From Chloranthus sessilifolius (taxonomy: Eukaryota; Streptophyta; Magnoliopsida; Chloranthales; Chloranthaceae): a stretch of 64,000 nucleotides of DNA. Shown here piece by piece: positions 42,961 to 53,334 of this stretch. Position numbers and translations under genes: made by a program. Under the pieces are notes generated by a model. It saw only the letters and a program-made list of their open reading frames with translations, was not told the DNA's origin and searched no databases. Numbering within the stretch: position 1 is the stretch's first letter; each line of letters starts with the position of its first letter. The DNA lies in contig CM037590.1 in the NCBI GenBank assembly GCA_021018995.1, forward strand, positions 72,387,597 to 72,451,596. Direction: 5' to 3'.

Positions 42961-44564
42961 GTTCGACCCTAGGTGTGATAATGGTGGGCTCGGGAGGGTT
43001 GAAGCTGGCAACTCCTCCACTATTGCGGATCTCATCCTCCTCATACTGTTGGTCATGGTATTAGTGAGGGGCGAGTTCTGCTATTTGGACTTGGGGGTGA
43101 GGGGTTGGATGACCTTGTGGGGCCATATGGTTTGTAGGGGATGAGAAGGGATAAATGGATGAGCGGTTTGTGGGTAAGTGATGTGCTGAGCTGGGTGCAC
43201 ATTCTGGGGGTGAGGGAGGTGTGGTTGAGGTGGCGGGATGTTGTGGGTCTGAGGAATGGGATGGATTGGATTTCCCGTTGGAGGCGGGATGGGGGCGTAA
43301 GGGGTATAGGTGAATGAAGGGTATTGGTGGGGGGGTATGGGGTTAGTGAATGGGCCTTGATGAGCGGGGGCGGATGGGCGTTGGGTTTGAGGGATTTGGG
43401 TTTGATGGTTTTGGAAGGCTTGGATTGATGGGCCTTGGGCTTGGGTGTGGGGGTTAGTATGACTATAGGTCAATGGGCCTTGGGCTTGGGCTTGATAGGT
43501 TTGGGTCCAAAGGCCCTAGGGGGCTTGGACTTGGGCCTGGGTCTGATGGGTTTGGGCTTGGGCCCATGGGTTTTGAGGGTTTAGGGTTTAGATTTGAGCC
43601 TGATGGGCTTAGGTCCATGGGCCTTGAGGATTCTGGGCCTGGGTCTGATGGGCTTGGGCCCATGGGTTTTGACGGACTTGGGCCTGGGCCTGATGGGCTT
43701 GGGCCCATGAGTTTTGAGGGTTTTGGGCCTGGGCCTGATGGGCTTGGGCTTGGTCCCATGGCTCTAGAGGTGTTTGGGCTTGGGCCCATGGATTTTTATG
43801 GGTTTGGGTTTGGCATTGAGGTGAGGGATTTTGAGAGGTATGGACGATGGGTGGTTGGGCATGGTTAGGAGGGAATGGGGTATGGAGGTTTTTGAAATTT
43901 GGATGTGGGGTTTGAGATGTAGGGTTCCGAGAAGTAGCCCACAGGGCGTACATCATTCTCATGTCCTCCATTGAGGGCATGGATTCAGGTGTGAGATTGG
44001 GGGGTGATGGCTCACTTAAGGATGGAGGGGCTTGGGAGAAATTGGGCATAACCCGGGTAAATGGGGGGTATGTTGAGATGTGGATGGGCCAGCTGGTGGG
44101 AATGGTATGTGGGATGAGGTGGATGGGATGTGGGATGTAGGGGGCATGGATGATGAGAGGGATGGAACGTGGGAAGTAGGCGAGGGATGGGGCTCCCTAT
44201 GGGGCCTTTGGAAATATGGGGATGGGGTAAGGGTGTTTGGATGGGAGATGGGGATGTATGGATCGGTTGGGAAATGAGGGGTTTCAGTAGGGGATGAAAA
44301 GGGGGTATGTTGGGAGAATGTGAGGGAGGGGGATGGGGTGGATGTGAACACGGGTGCCCCAAAAGGACCCATGATATCGAACTGGGTTTGGGCGAAGGTG
44401 TCGGAGATCGGGTCTTCTCCTATGTTGGAATGGGATGGGGATGACGGTGGGGACGTATTGGCTCTTGACATGATCTGCTGACGAGTGTTGTATCGATGTC
44501 GCGGATACGGGCCGAATACCTTCCTTCTGGAGTTTGAGGTTGAGTAGTAGTGGTCACACACCAA
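42961..44564 (-). pseudogene. inner gag N-terminal Pro/Gln/His-rich extension
   Basis: Frames 44564-44016, 44049-43609 and 43473-43081 overlap end to end and read as one Pro-rich protein with shifts. The start (MVCDHYYSTSNSRRKVFGPY) is followed by SPS/HTP-rich sequence. A conserved-looking short block (PSMEDMRMMYALWATSRN) comes next, then AQAHQAQAQ/NPQNSW repeats and QTQIPQ repeats. I know no function. Such extensions precede the capsid in some Tat elements. At DNA level 43480-43790 is a minisatellite of about 30-36 bp units (GGGCTTGGGCCYATGGG). Confidence 0.6.
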
Positions 44565-46014
44565 AATATACTTTTTTTTTTTTTTTTTCTTTTTTGTGTT
44601 TGTTTTGTTTGTTTTTGTTTGGGTTTTTTTTTTCTTTTTTTGGAAAATGATGACTTTTTTTTTTTTTTTTGAAGAGAGATTTTTTTGGGTTTTTTTTTTT
44701 GAAGATGATATTTTTTTAGATGGAGATTAACTCCCCTTTGCTTAGATGAATAATAACCTAGTGCCCAGGGTCAACTCCCGTCTCGGGCGATATATGTACC
44801 TTTAGTAGGTCCCACGGCGGGATCCGACACACTTCAGAAGAGGCGAAAGGGAACCCTTTCGTTCTATTGAAGGTGCGGGAATCCACGCAAATGACCCGAT
44901 CCCCCGGAGCAAATCAATGAGAAGTTGCCTTATTTTGATTGGGTGGGGGCATGTTGGGTGTTAGAGGATGTGGGAGGCTACTACGGGCACTAATACCGCT
45001 AATCGGGGACTTGGGGTGATGGATTGGGCTTCAGGACGGTTGTCAGAGCTCAAAGATATATCGGGCGTATATATTATGCACGCCCGACCAAAAAAATACA
45101 GATTTTGGCTGGGCGTATATATTATATACGCTTGGCTTAAATCTGGATTTTGGTTACGATATATTATATACGCTATTTTCTCGATTTTGGGCATATATAA
45201 TATATACGCCTGGCAAAAACACTTCTGTCAGCTTAGTTTGACAGTGAACAACAAGCCCGAATGTGGGTCTTTGAACTGGTTTGTTGGGAGAAATGCTCCC
45301 GGGGACTGCTGTGTATGTTATCGGGTCCCTCCTTTCTGTTTCCTAGGGATACACGGTTGAATTTTGGGTTGTCTACGCTCTCACCAATGCGGGTTTTACT
45401 GCTTGATCAGAATTGGCAACCCAACCGATATACCTCCGGTGCAAGCGCCTTCTCAGGTACTGGAAGGAGTGGTTCTTTTCAGGATCATCACCACTAGGGC
45501 TGCCGCCTTACTGGGTACCGGGTAAATTGTATCTGTGCCTAAACCCCCCGAAAACTACCCAAAAACGCAAAAATTAATTCAATTATGTCCTAGCACTGTT
45601 GGTTCACTTTTAATTATAGATTTTTAAAGGGGAGTAAAATTAAGTCCAAAAATCGGGTCGGGGATGACAAGCCCGTGCCGCCTCAACGGGCCGGCGTTCA
45701 AAGGTGAGATATGATGACCGAAATAAAGTGCGTAAGTAGGCCCGCCAAATGGCTAAGGCTCGTAAATGACTGAAATTTAAATGACGTGACGTAAACGGCT
45801 AAGGCGGCTTAAATGACAAGAATCGGAAAAACAGAAATTTAAAGACACAGGTAGGCGCGCCAATCGGCTAAGGCACTTAAAGGACTAAATCGTAGGGGTG
45901 AGTATGTTAGTAAAAACACAAAAAATATAAAATAAAATAGCAGAAAATAAGAAGAAAATAGCAATGGTTAGTAAGAAAAACAAGGCCAACAAGAGGGGAA
46001 GCGCTAGGGTGATG
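44565..46014 (-). other. inner 5' leader
   Basis: No coding signal. It contains poly-T/poly-A tracts (44570-44715), the dyad cluster at 45060-45212 and direct GGCTAAGGC repeats near 45745-45890. Confidence 0.6.
45060..45212 (-). promoter_or_regulatory. four dyad units in the inner leader
   Basis: Units near 45063-45090 (GGGCGTATATATTATGCACG), 45111-45137 (CTGGGCGTATATATTATATA then CGCTTGG), 45157-45174 (degenerate) and 45188-45213 (GGGCATATATAATATATACG). Spacing is about 45 bp. They lie between the LTR and gag. Confidence 0.7.
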
Positions 46015-46032
46015 TCCCCAGTAGAGTCGCCA
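46015..46032 (-). promoter_or_regulatory. primer-binding site of the inner element
   Basis: Minus strand TGGCGACTCTACTGGGGA, two bases inside LTR B. The first nine bases complement the 3' end (GAGTCGCCA) of plant tRNA-Arg, the primer reported for Ogre elements. The match beyond nine bases is not convincing from memory. Confidence 0.65.
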
Positions 46033-46034
46033 TC

Positions 46035-47604
46035 TGTGCGACCATGGATCCTCTCGAACCCGTTGCGGCGATGCGCTCACTTTTGATGAAATGTAGAGTC
46101 GCCACCCGGAGCTTTTGGTGACCCGGGAAACCTTCAAATCAATATTTTGAGCACCGAAGTGCTAAATATGACTCTGATTTACTGGTCTTTGCCAAAGGCT
46201 CTAGGGTAGGGGCTTCGGTTATCGATCGGGAAGGGTTTAGGCACCCGATCAACCCGTATGTAGCGGTCTCTATCTATGGCCAAAAAGAAAAATAAAAGGG
46301 CGGAGTTTCCCCTTTGCCCGAAGGCAATATGGTCCTATCAAGCTTTGAGCCAAACCGAAATTTTGGCAGCGTGACGGCTTGAATCCTTGGACGGAGGAAG
46401 CACCAAGAAGGTAGAGGAAGAGAGGGGTGAGCCGGAGCTCATGAGCCCTTGTTGCACCGTGGAAGACCGTCGCTTTAGCGTGCTTCCGATGGCTTAAATG
46501 GTATTGAAATGGACTCTAATGCAAAGATTTGATAGATAGGGAGTGTAGAGTGAAGCTAGGGAATAGATTTTAGCTAAAAGAAGGTAATCTAATGGTTGAA
46601 ATGGAGTGGAATAGGTGATCTAAGCTTGCTGGAATTCTAGAAAATAAATGGCATTTTCTCTCACTAGGACTCTCTCTCTCTTAAGCTCTCTAATCAACCA
46701 AATTTTCAACCCTTTGGGAAGAGGGGGGCCTCCCTATGTATAGAGAAGGGATGGGTTAGGAGCTTACTTAAGAGCTAATGGGTTTAGCAATTAGGTAATC
46801 CCCCATCTAAGGTTTTCTAGGTTTTCAAGGTCCTAGGGTTTTGGGAAACTGATTTTAATAGCGGATGATGGGGTGCGACCATGGGTGACTTAAGGGTTGC
46901 CAATAAGCTCAAAGGGGGTGCAACCAACCTCAAGACACCCACCTTAACTAAGGGGATGGTCAAAGGGGAAAACTAGATCGATGATGGCTATCGAAGCTAA
47001 GTCATGGATATATTATATACGCCCAGTTTAGGAACAGTAAATTTCACCAAAAACAGGGGAGCCTTGGGAAGATGAAGCCTGTGGTGGGTCCCACCTATGC
47101 TGGGCGTATATATTATATACACCCGGCCAAAGTTCCCCCAAAATAGGCAGGCGTATATAATATTTACGTCTGACTAATCTGGGGCTAAATAGGCTGGGCG
47201 TATGTAATATACACGCCTGAGCAAAAGTTTTATGATTTTATGTGAAACGTAAATCGGCCATAACTTTTGAACCGTAGCTCCAAATTGGGTGATCTTTGGC
47301 TTGTTGGAAATCTGGAGAAGTCCTCTTTCCAATGGTATATGTCTCATCCTTGGTAATAGTCTGTGTGAAATTTTGTAGCTCTCTTCCCATAAACTACTCA
47401 GAAAGGTTCAAGTTAGGTATGGGAAGGGAATCTAGGGTTTAGGGGTGATCTCTAAGAGTTGGGGAATGGTTCTAAAGGGTTCAGGGTGATTCTTAAAGGT
47501 CTGGGTGGATTCCTACGGGTTCAGGGGTGCCATTAGAAGCACAGGGGTACATCTCTCCCAAAGTACAAATTGATCGGGCCTTGGGCCGAATTTGGGTGTC
47601 TACA
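46035..47604 (-). repeat. LTR B (5' LTR of the inner element)
   Basis: Nearly the same as LTR A along its length, including the four dyad units (about 47005-47220). It contains GTAGAGTCGCCA at 46093-46104, a perfect 12-base copy of the same word in the primer site (46021-46032). The TATA position reads TATACATA. Confidence 0.92.
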
Positions 47605-47609
47605 GTTCT
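47605..47609. repeat. target-site duplication GTTCT, right copy (inner element)
   Basis: It matches 24788-24792 and shows that 24793-47604 is one insertion. Confidence 0.9.
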
Positions 47610-47675
47610 TACACATAATCAGGTGAATGTTCAAATAGGCAAACACAGACAAAACAAACACAATAAATAAAATAC

Positions 47676-48207
47676 ATTCTTTATTCATTTGATAGAAATT
47701 TATACAAGTGTCACTGGAGGCATACCTCTTGAACTACAACCCAAAATGAAAACCAAAACACTTAATCTACAACCCAAAATGAAAACTAAGCCTAAAACGG
47801 AGACCAAACAAGTAGCAGCGACCGACTTGGAGCGTCCAATTGGAGGCTTCAGGAAGGATTGGTTGGGGAATACATCCCTCCACTTATAATGCCTCCTCTT
47901 CTGTCATCGTCACCTCCTAAGCCTCCTTAACGTTGCCTTCACTTCTCCCTAAAAGGGACCGATGTGAAGGCTAAACTCCTCTTTCCCAATCCACCCATCC
48001 TCAGAGTCGTGCCATTCCCCAAGCACCACCTGAGGTCAAAGAATGCGCGAAATGATGAACATCAGAAGAAATGACATCCCAAACCAATGATTGGATCACA
48101 TAATAACACAGAAACACAGATACCTGAGTACAAAGAAACCAGAGAAGGTAAAAATTGAGACTAAATTGAAGGATACAAAGAAAATGGAGACCCCTTTGCT
48201 TATATAG
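47676..48207 (-). other. inferred antisense transcript unit in the outer 3' region
   Basis: Minus strand has a TATA box CTCTATATAAGC (48199-48207), candidate intron ends (TGACCTCAG/GTGG near 48035) and an AATAAA signal (47680-47685). The middle reads VVLGEWHDSEDGWIGKEEFS then a stop. I do not recognise it. A 28-bp tandem pair (ACAACCCAAAATGAAAAC) lies at about 47737-47790. Transcription here is inferred only from the order of signals. Confidence 0.4.
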
Positions 48208-48214
48208 AGTACGG

Positions 48215-48690
48215 ACTCAATCGCGCGCTCGGATCCCGGCGCGTAATTTGATCAAGCGCCAAGTGGTTAATGCGAAAACCAAATCATGCACACCAACACG
48301 TGTGCATAATAAAACCATCGCCCACACAAATGACGCGACGCTTCAGTCACTCGCCCAAGACAACACGCTTAATCACAGTACTCGCTCCACGAAATACGTG
48401 GAATCTGAAGTGTCACCCATACAGTGACCTGGTGATGCTCCGATTGCGTGCTCCTCTCTGACCGCATAATTGGATTACACCTTATTAACTATGCGCGAAA
48501 TCCAGATCGACGCCCAAACACTGCAGTCTTACCAACCCGGCAACCTTTCAATTGCGCGCTATACACGAAGTGCATAAGTGTATTAAATGAAGAGACCCAA
48601 ATGCTTAATTGACTTCTTTAGCCCCAAATCACGCACTCCCAAATAGGCGCGCAACCCGATTCAACGCCCTAAAATAGGCACGTAATTCTC
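48215..48690 (-). promoter_or_regulatory. dyad-motif array upstream of the 48.2-kb antisense promoter
   Basis: Units of the outer type: AATCGCGCGCT with GGCGCGTAATTTG, ATCATGCACACC with GTGTGCATAAT, ATTGCGCGCTAT with AGTGCATAAG, AATCACGCACTCCC with AGGCGCGCAA, and AACGCCCT with AGGCACGTAATT. The array abuts the TATA box at 48199-48207, the same arrangement as in the LTR and at 22995-23375. Confidence 0.6.
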
Positions 48691-48723
48691 AACCATAGTG
48701 CTTGCCGCTGACAAAATAAACAC

Positions 48724-49800
48724 ACCCCGTCACAACGCAGCACACCATTGGTCCCATCACGACTTGACTAAAGAAGGAAAATCCTGTCACCTCCGCCCTC
48801 GTGTCCCATTACGATAGGATACACATACGCAAACGTCATCCCGACACCTAAAGCTCATTAGCCTAAGTCAACCACCCCCAGACATCCCATCACAAAAGCC
48901 AAAAATAAACCTCCCGAACACCCTACCGTTACCAAAGGCCACGCCCCGTCGCGATCTCAAGACTTCATCATTGTCCCACTGCAACAATCAAAGAGTTATC
49001 AGACCAACTCCCCACCGCACAAATACGTCCCGCCGCGATACAATCATAGCACTCATCGCATATAACCCAAGATCTGCCAAAGAAAGAAACACCATCATCA
49101 ACGACATGTCCAGTTGCTATCTCACTACAATTTAATCGCCTTGCAAACACCATTTCATCACAACACTACTGCCTAAGACACTAGGATGCAACCCATCACG
49201 ATGCACAATCAGGAAAGGAAGGCTTAGTCAATGTCCCATTGTGAAAAGCAGAGAGCTGAACCTTCCAAATCTCATTTGTGACCTACCTCAAAGTCCCATC
49301 ACGAGTATCTTGCCGAGCGATTCGGGCATCCCGTACCCAGCAACTACCAAATCCCATCACAAACCATCCCTCCTCGAAATCCCATCGCATAACTTTGCAT
49401 AACAAACTGAGGGGAAGGCTCGAGCATGTCCCATCACGAAAGCATAGATCCTGCCTCCCAAACACCTCGCCACACACCAGATATCACTGTTGCAGGAACA
49501 TATGAATAAAGAAAGGAACTCGACCCAACATCTCATCACATCCGACCAGCATCAAAGTCCTAGCACGAGGATTTCATCAGAACCCCAATGTCCCACTGCG
49601 CCTGCAACCACAGGGACTCGTCATCACGCCACCGTAAGAGAATACTATCATGATCCCATCGCGAACTTTACCTCCCCAAGACATTTTTGTCACATGGGTG
49701 ACCGTCAGGTCCCGCCACAGCAAAAGTAAAGGAAGAGAGGGAACTCGCTAGTACCCCATCGCAACATCACTACAGCAACCGTTCAGTCCCATCATGAATT
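48724..49800. repeat. irregular array of about 20 copies of GTCCCATCRCGA
   Basis: Exact or near copies start at about 48751, 48803, 48883, 48943, 48973, 49027, 49192, 49235, 49293, 49351, 49379, 49428, 49557, 49590, 49652, 49709, 49752 and 49786, with weaker ones between. Typical words are GTCCCATCACGA, GATCCCATCGCGAA and GTCCCGCCGCGATA. Spacing varies from about 25 to 80 bases and the DNA between copies is unrelated. This is therefore a set of short sites, not a tandem repeat. Confidence 0.75.
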
Positions 49801-50477
49801 ATGCAGGTAAGTATCACCCCCTCAGGTAAGTATTACGACCATTCTTTATACTCAATATTCTATTTAAAATATAATTAGCTATGATTAATTCAAATGTTTT
49901 CAAAACCCGTCTCTCTCGAATCTTGAATCACTGTAGTCTTCCCATAAGTGACCATCATCAGTATTCACGAGAAGGTTAGACAGAGCATCCGACATGCTAA
50001 GTGTCGTATTGAAAACCACATAAACGGTCGGGTCCACAAATCCCGTACTGGTGGATCTGCTCAGCGACATCTCAGAAGCCACATTTTTTACAGTTTTAAC
50101 ACCAAATTGATCTTAAGTTAAATTCCTAAACCTTCAAAAAAAAACTTTCAAAACAAAAAAAGAAGAGAAAAAGAGAATGATCCATGAATCCTAGTTAGCA
50201 AAAATAACCTCCTACTACCCCGACCCGTAATTCCCCTGAGAAATCGAACAATCAATATATTCAACTCTAAAAATCACAAATGCTCGCTGGAAAAGGGACA
50301 CCTGACCTGCCATTGGTGTGAGCAATGACGCACCCAGTCTGACATAATTTATGAAAGCCTTCGCTATTACATGATATTACATTTTATTATCGGTCTCTGG
50401 ACCTTATCTATGGACATTCGTATGACGCCCCCCGATACTTTGACTATGTCATTTCCCTCTGTTTGAGTGCCCCTTGC
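49801..50477. other. outer 3' region, nothing recognised
   Basis: No gene, repeat array or RNA gene seen. It carries short A-rich tracts near 50140-50180. Confidence 0.4.
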
Positions 50478-50728
50478 AGCAGGTCACGACATACGGCGAG
50501 ATGCCCCTTGGACCCACATATTAGGATCTGATGATTCTCCTTTTCGCTTGACTATCACTCACAGCAGGTCGCGCCACCCGACAGGATGCCCCTTTCACCC
50601 GTGAATTAGGATACACTGACTTCCATTGTTGACTGCTATTCGTAGCATGTCGCCATATGTGACAGGATGTTCACATCCACGGCCAGGAATATGGCTTTCG
50701 ACAGCTACCATTGGGCCCCCGAATGCTC
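50478..50728. repeat. 81-85-bp tandem repeat, three copies
   Basis: Units start at 50478, 50563 and 50644 with AGCAGGTC, AGCAGGTC and AGCATGTC. They share GACAGGATGCCCCTT and TTAGGAT-like segments. Each unit has diverged considerably. Confidence 0.7.
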
Positions 50729-50878
50729 CATTTTAGCTTACGCTGATAGATAAGAAAGTCAAGCATGTCATGTCAACATCCTCAGTTCACATTTGTGATT
50801 TCCCAAGAAGAACAAGAAGGCACCTCTAATGAGGGGTGTCTACTTCTTTGACGCGTTCTTACTTCGCAAGAGCACGCC

Positions 50879-50891
50879 GAAGAGGGGCATC
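50879..50891 (+). promoter_or_regulatory. polypurine tract of the outer element
   Basis: GAAGAGGGGCATC directly before the 3' LTR start TGTAGACACCC. The same word precedes LTR A of the inner element on the other strand. Confidence 0.8.
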
Positions 50892-53275
50892 TGTAGACAC
50901 CCCCATTTTGTCCTCTCGGAGTATATAAGTTTGTTTAGTCAACCTTTGACCTCGACTGTGACTCTTCGGAAAGGACTTACCTTCTTTGAGGGGTTTCAAA
51001 ACCCTAACATAGGAGCCATATGGTGAAACAATAGTATATGGCTAGACACAGGCTGAAACAATGGCTCTATGGCTCAGGTCCCATAAAGGAGGGGACCATA
51101 TGCTGAAACAATAGTATATGGCAGGACACAGGTTGAAACAATAGCTCTGTGGCTCAGACCCCATAACCCCAAAGGTGGAAATTATATACTAAAATAATAG
51201 TATATAGCCAAAATATAAGCTAAAATAATAGTTTTGCATTTCGGACCCGACCCAAAACTCGGGGCAACCTCGAATTACGTGCACAAAACCATGCGCGCAA
51301 TTCGATTGAACACCACACCACCAGCGCTCAATCAGTCCTAGCCATACCAAACTTCCCTTCCCTTTCACTGCCTTGAGACCTGATCGCGCACCCCAACCAG
51401 CGCACAATCGATTATGCGCCTAAATGCTGGCACGTAATTAGTTAGTTTCAGACCTGGTCTCTAACTCCACAATTAAACACAGTTAGCATAGCGTTTAATT
51501 GAATTGTGCGCACCAAACTGGGCATGAAATTAGTCTAATCAGACTAGGATTGGGACAACCCGGTTGAGCCAGTCATCTGGTCACTCACTAAGACGGTAGC
51601 CGACTCAAAGTGGTTAAGCGCCTGATATAGGGTGCGTAATTCAATTAAGCACCCTGGATAGGGCGCGTAATTAAAGTTGAACGACTAGTTAAGCGCACCC
51701 CACAGGGTGCGTAATTAGTAAAATACCTATAAATAGACCTCCTTACCTCAACCCAAAAAAAAAGAAGAACGACGTCGAGATTCGAGTTTCGAGGTCCTCG
51801 CCCTCAAGCTTAGGACTTCGAGATTCCTCTCTGCAGCCCCAGCCTTAGGTATAATTTTCCTTCTAGTTTTCAACTTTAGTTCTAGTATTTAGTTCTTAGT
51901 CCTTAGACCTCTGATTTTAACTATTAGTTTTAATTTTCAGCCTTAGACCGTAACACCTTTTAATTCGATTGTTTAATTCACAAATTTAAACCTTATTTTC
52001 ACCCCAAAACCTCCACTTTCAGTCCTATTATTAATTTCTGGTTCTAGTTCTTAGTTTCTAGAACCAATCCTTAATCATACGGTCTGATTTTTTTGATTTC
52101 GATCTCGATTTCAGTCTTAAAAATTTTAGATTCCAGTCTTAATTTACCGATTCCTTACAGTCTCGGATTTTAAAAATCCTGATTTATAGTTTAGCTTTCA
52201 ATTCCTAGCCCCAAAATTTAACCCATAATTATAATCCAAAAATTACTAACTTTTCCATTCAAAGACATCGTCTTACAACTCAAATTTAGTTTACTTTAAT
52301 CTTAGCCACCCGATTTGCCCAAGGGAGCTTACGGAGGGTACCCGGGAACGGGGCCGATCCTCCTTAGCATAGCGGGCCAAAACCCCCCTTTTTAAATTTT
52401 CAGTAAAATTAGTAAATTTTTTAAATTAAGTAGAGTTTTAATAAAATTAGTATATTTACTTTAATTAGAGTTTTAACAGGATTAGTATATTCCTAATTAG
52501 TTACCATAGAATTGACATATTTGTACTCCTAGTAGTATTAGGAGACTTAATTAACTATATTTCTAATAAGAGTAGGATATTCAAATTAATTAGACACCTA
52601 GTAGGATTAGGAGACTAAGGTAAATAAGACTAATATATTCAAATTAGTGAGACTCCTAGTAGAATCAGGAGACTTAACTAATTAGGCATCTAATATGATC
52701 AACAAACTCAACTAATTAGACACCTAATAGAATTAGGAGACTTAATTAGTTAGACTTCTAATAGAGTCAAAACACTTAAAATAATTAGATTCTGGTAGAA
52801 GTAAGACATTAGAAATAATTAGACTTCTAATAGAATTAGTAGAATCAGTCAAACTAAAAGCAAAAGACTAAAAAATAGCTAAAGTTAGGATAGCACCAGG
52901 AATCCTACGCATAACCAGACTCCCAATAGAACCAGGAGACCTAAACTCATTAGAAAAAAAGCAACAAAAGAGAGCAGATTATCTAGACACCTGAGCGACC
53001 CAGTGCTGCTGATGTTGGCAGGCCGACGATTCAGTAAAGAAGGAGCCCACACCTCCTCACAAGCGTGATCAATGACGTGTTGCAGTGTCGATAAATATCT
53101 GCAGCTAGCGATCACAACGAATCAGGTATCTTTTCCTTGAATTTACCTCTTTAATTTTAGCACTTATTATTCTCTGATTCAATACTCCACTACTCATCTC
53201 CAGAGTCCACTTGGGACTGAATTGGGCCACTTTTTTCGGGGACCGAAAGGAACCCAGAAAAAGCGCATACCAACA
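50892..53275 (+). repeat. 3' LTR of the outer element
   Basis: It starts TGTAGACACCCCCATTTTGT and ends GCGCATACCAACA. It matches the 5' LTR along its length, with the 81-bp triplication (about 51014-51235), dyad array (about 51255-51720), TATA box (51728-51735) and 43-bp array (about 52385-52840) in the same order. Confidence 0.92.
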
Positions 53276-53280
53276 AGTAT
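53276..53280. repeat. target-site duplication AGTAT, right copy (outer element)
   Basis: It directly follows the CCAACA end of the 3' LTR and matches 3587-3591. Confidence 0.9.
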
Positions 53281-53334
53281 ATCCATTTTGTGTCATCTAT
53301 CTTATGATGGTCTCCTCTTCTCTTAAATAGGTGA

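Larger units (their letters stand above)
24793..47604 (-). mobile_element. inner Tat-lineage Ty3/gypsy retrotransposon (Ogre-like), complete, 22.8 kb
   Basis: It is bounded by LTR A (24793-26374) and LTR B (46035-47604) and the duplication GTTCT. Transcription runs on the minus strand: LTR B, primer site (46015-46032), leader, gag, protease, G-patch, RT, RNase H, second RNase H, integrase (ending 35724), a 3' region with two antisense (plus-strand) genes, polypurine tract (26375-26390), LTR A. By eye the LTRs differ at about a dozen sites in the first 230 bases, mostly transitions. That is less than the outer pair, as nesting requires. A few frameshifts and stops make it non-autonomous now. 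Confidence 0.93.
3592..53275 (+). mobile_element. outer Tat-lineage Ty3/gypsy retrotransposon (Ogre-like), complete but nested and decayed
   Basis: The element is bounded by two 2.4-kb LTRs (TGTAGAYACCCCC...CCAACA) and by the 5-bp duplication AGTAT. Inside, on the plus strand, are gag, protease, a G-patch-like segment, RT, RNase H, a second RNase H of the plant Tat type and integrase (6409-15007). A long 3' region with antisense genes and a polypurine tract (50879-50891) follow. It holds two later insertions: a solo LTR (16619-19032) and the inner Tat element (24793-47604). Removing both with their duplications leaves about 24.4 kb, in the range of Ogre-type giants. By eye the two LTRs differ at roughly one base in ten over the first 250 bases, so the insertion is fairly old. 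Every coding segment is broken. Confidence 0.92.

Noticed and set aside
43473..43868. 131-codon plus-strand Gly/Leu/Pro-rich frame
   Set aside because: It is the complement of the Pro/Gln-rich gag minisatellite. Open frames on both strands follow from the repeat composition.
44968..45360. Plus-strand frame with repeated IIYA/IYTP peptides, also seen near 32150-32470 and 25720-25908
   Set aside because: The repeated peptide is only the translation of the palindromic dyad units and occurs in several frames and on both strands.
48724..49800. CRISPR-like array of short repeats
   Set aside because: Repeats are only about 12 bp, degenerate and irregularly spaced, and the sequence is plant nuclear DNA.
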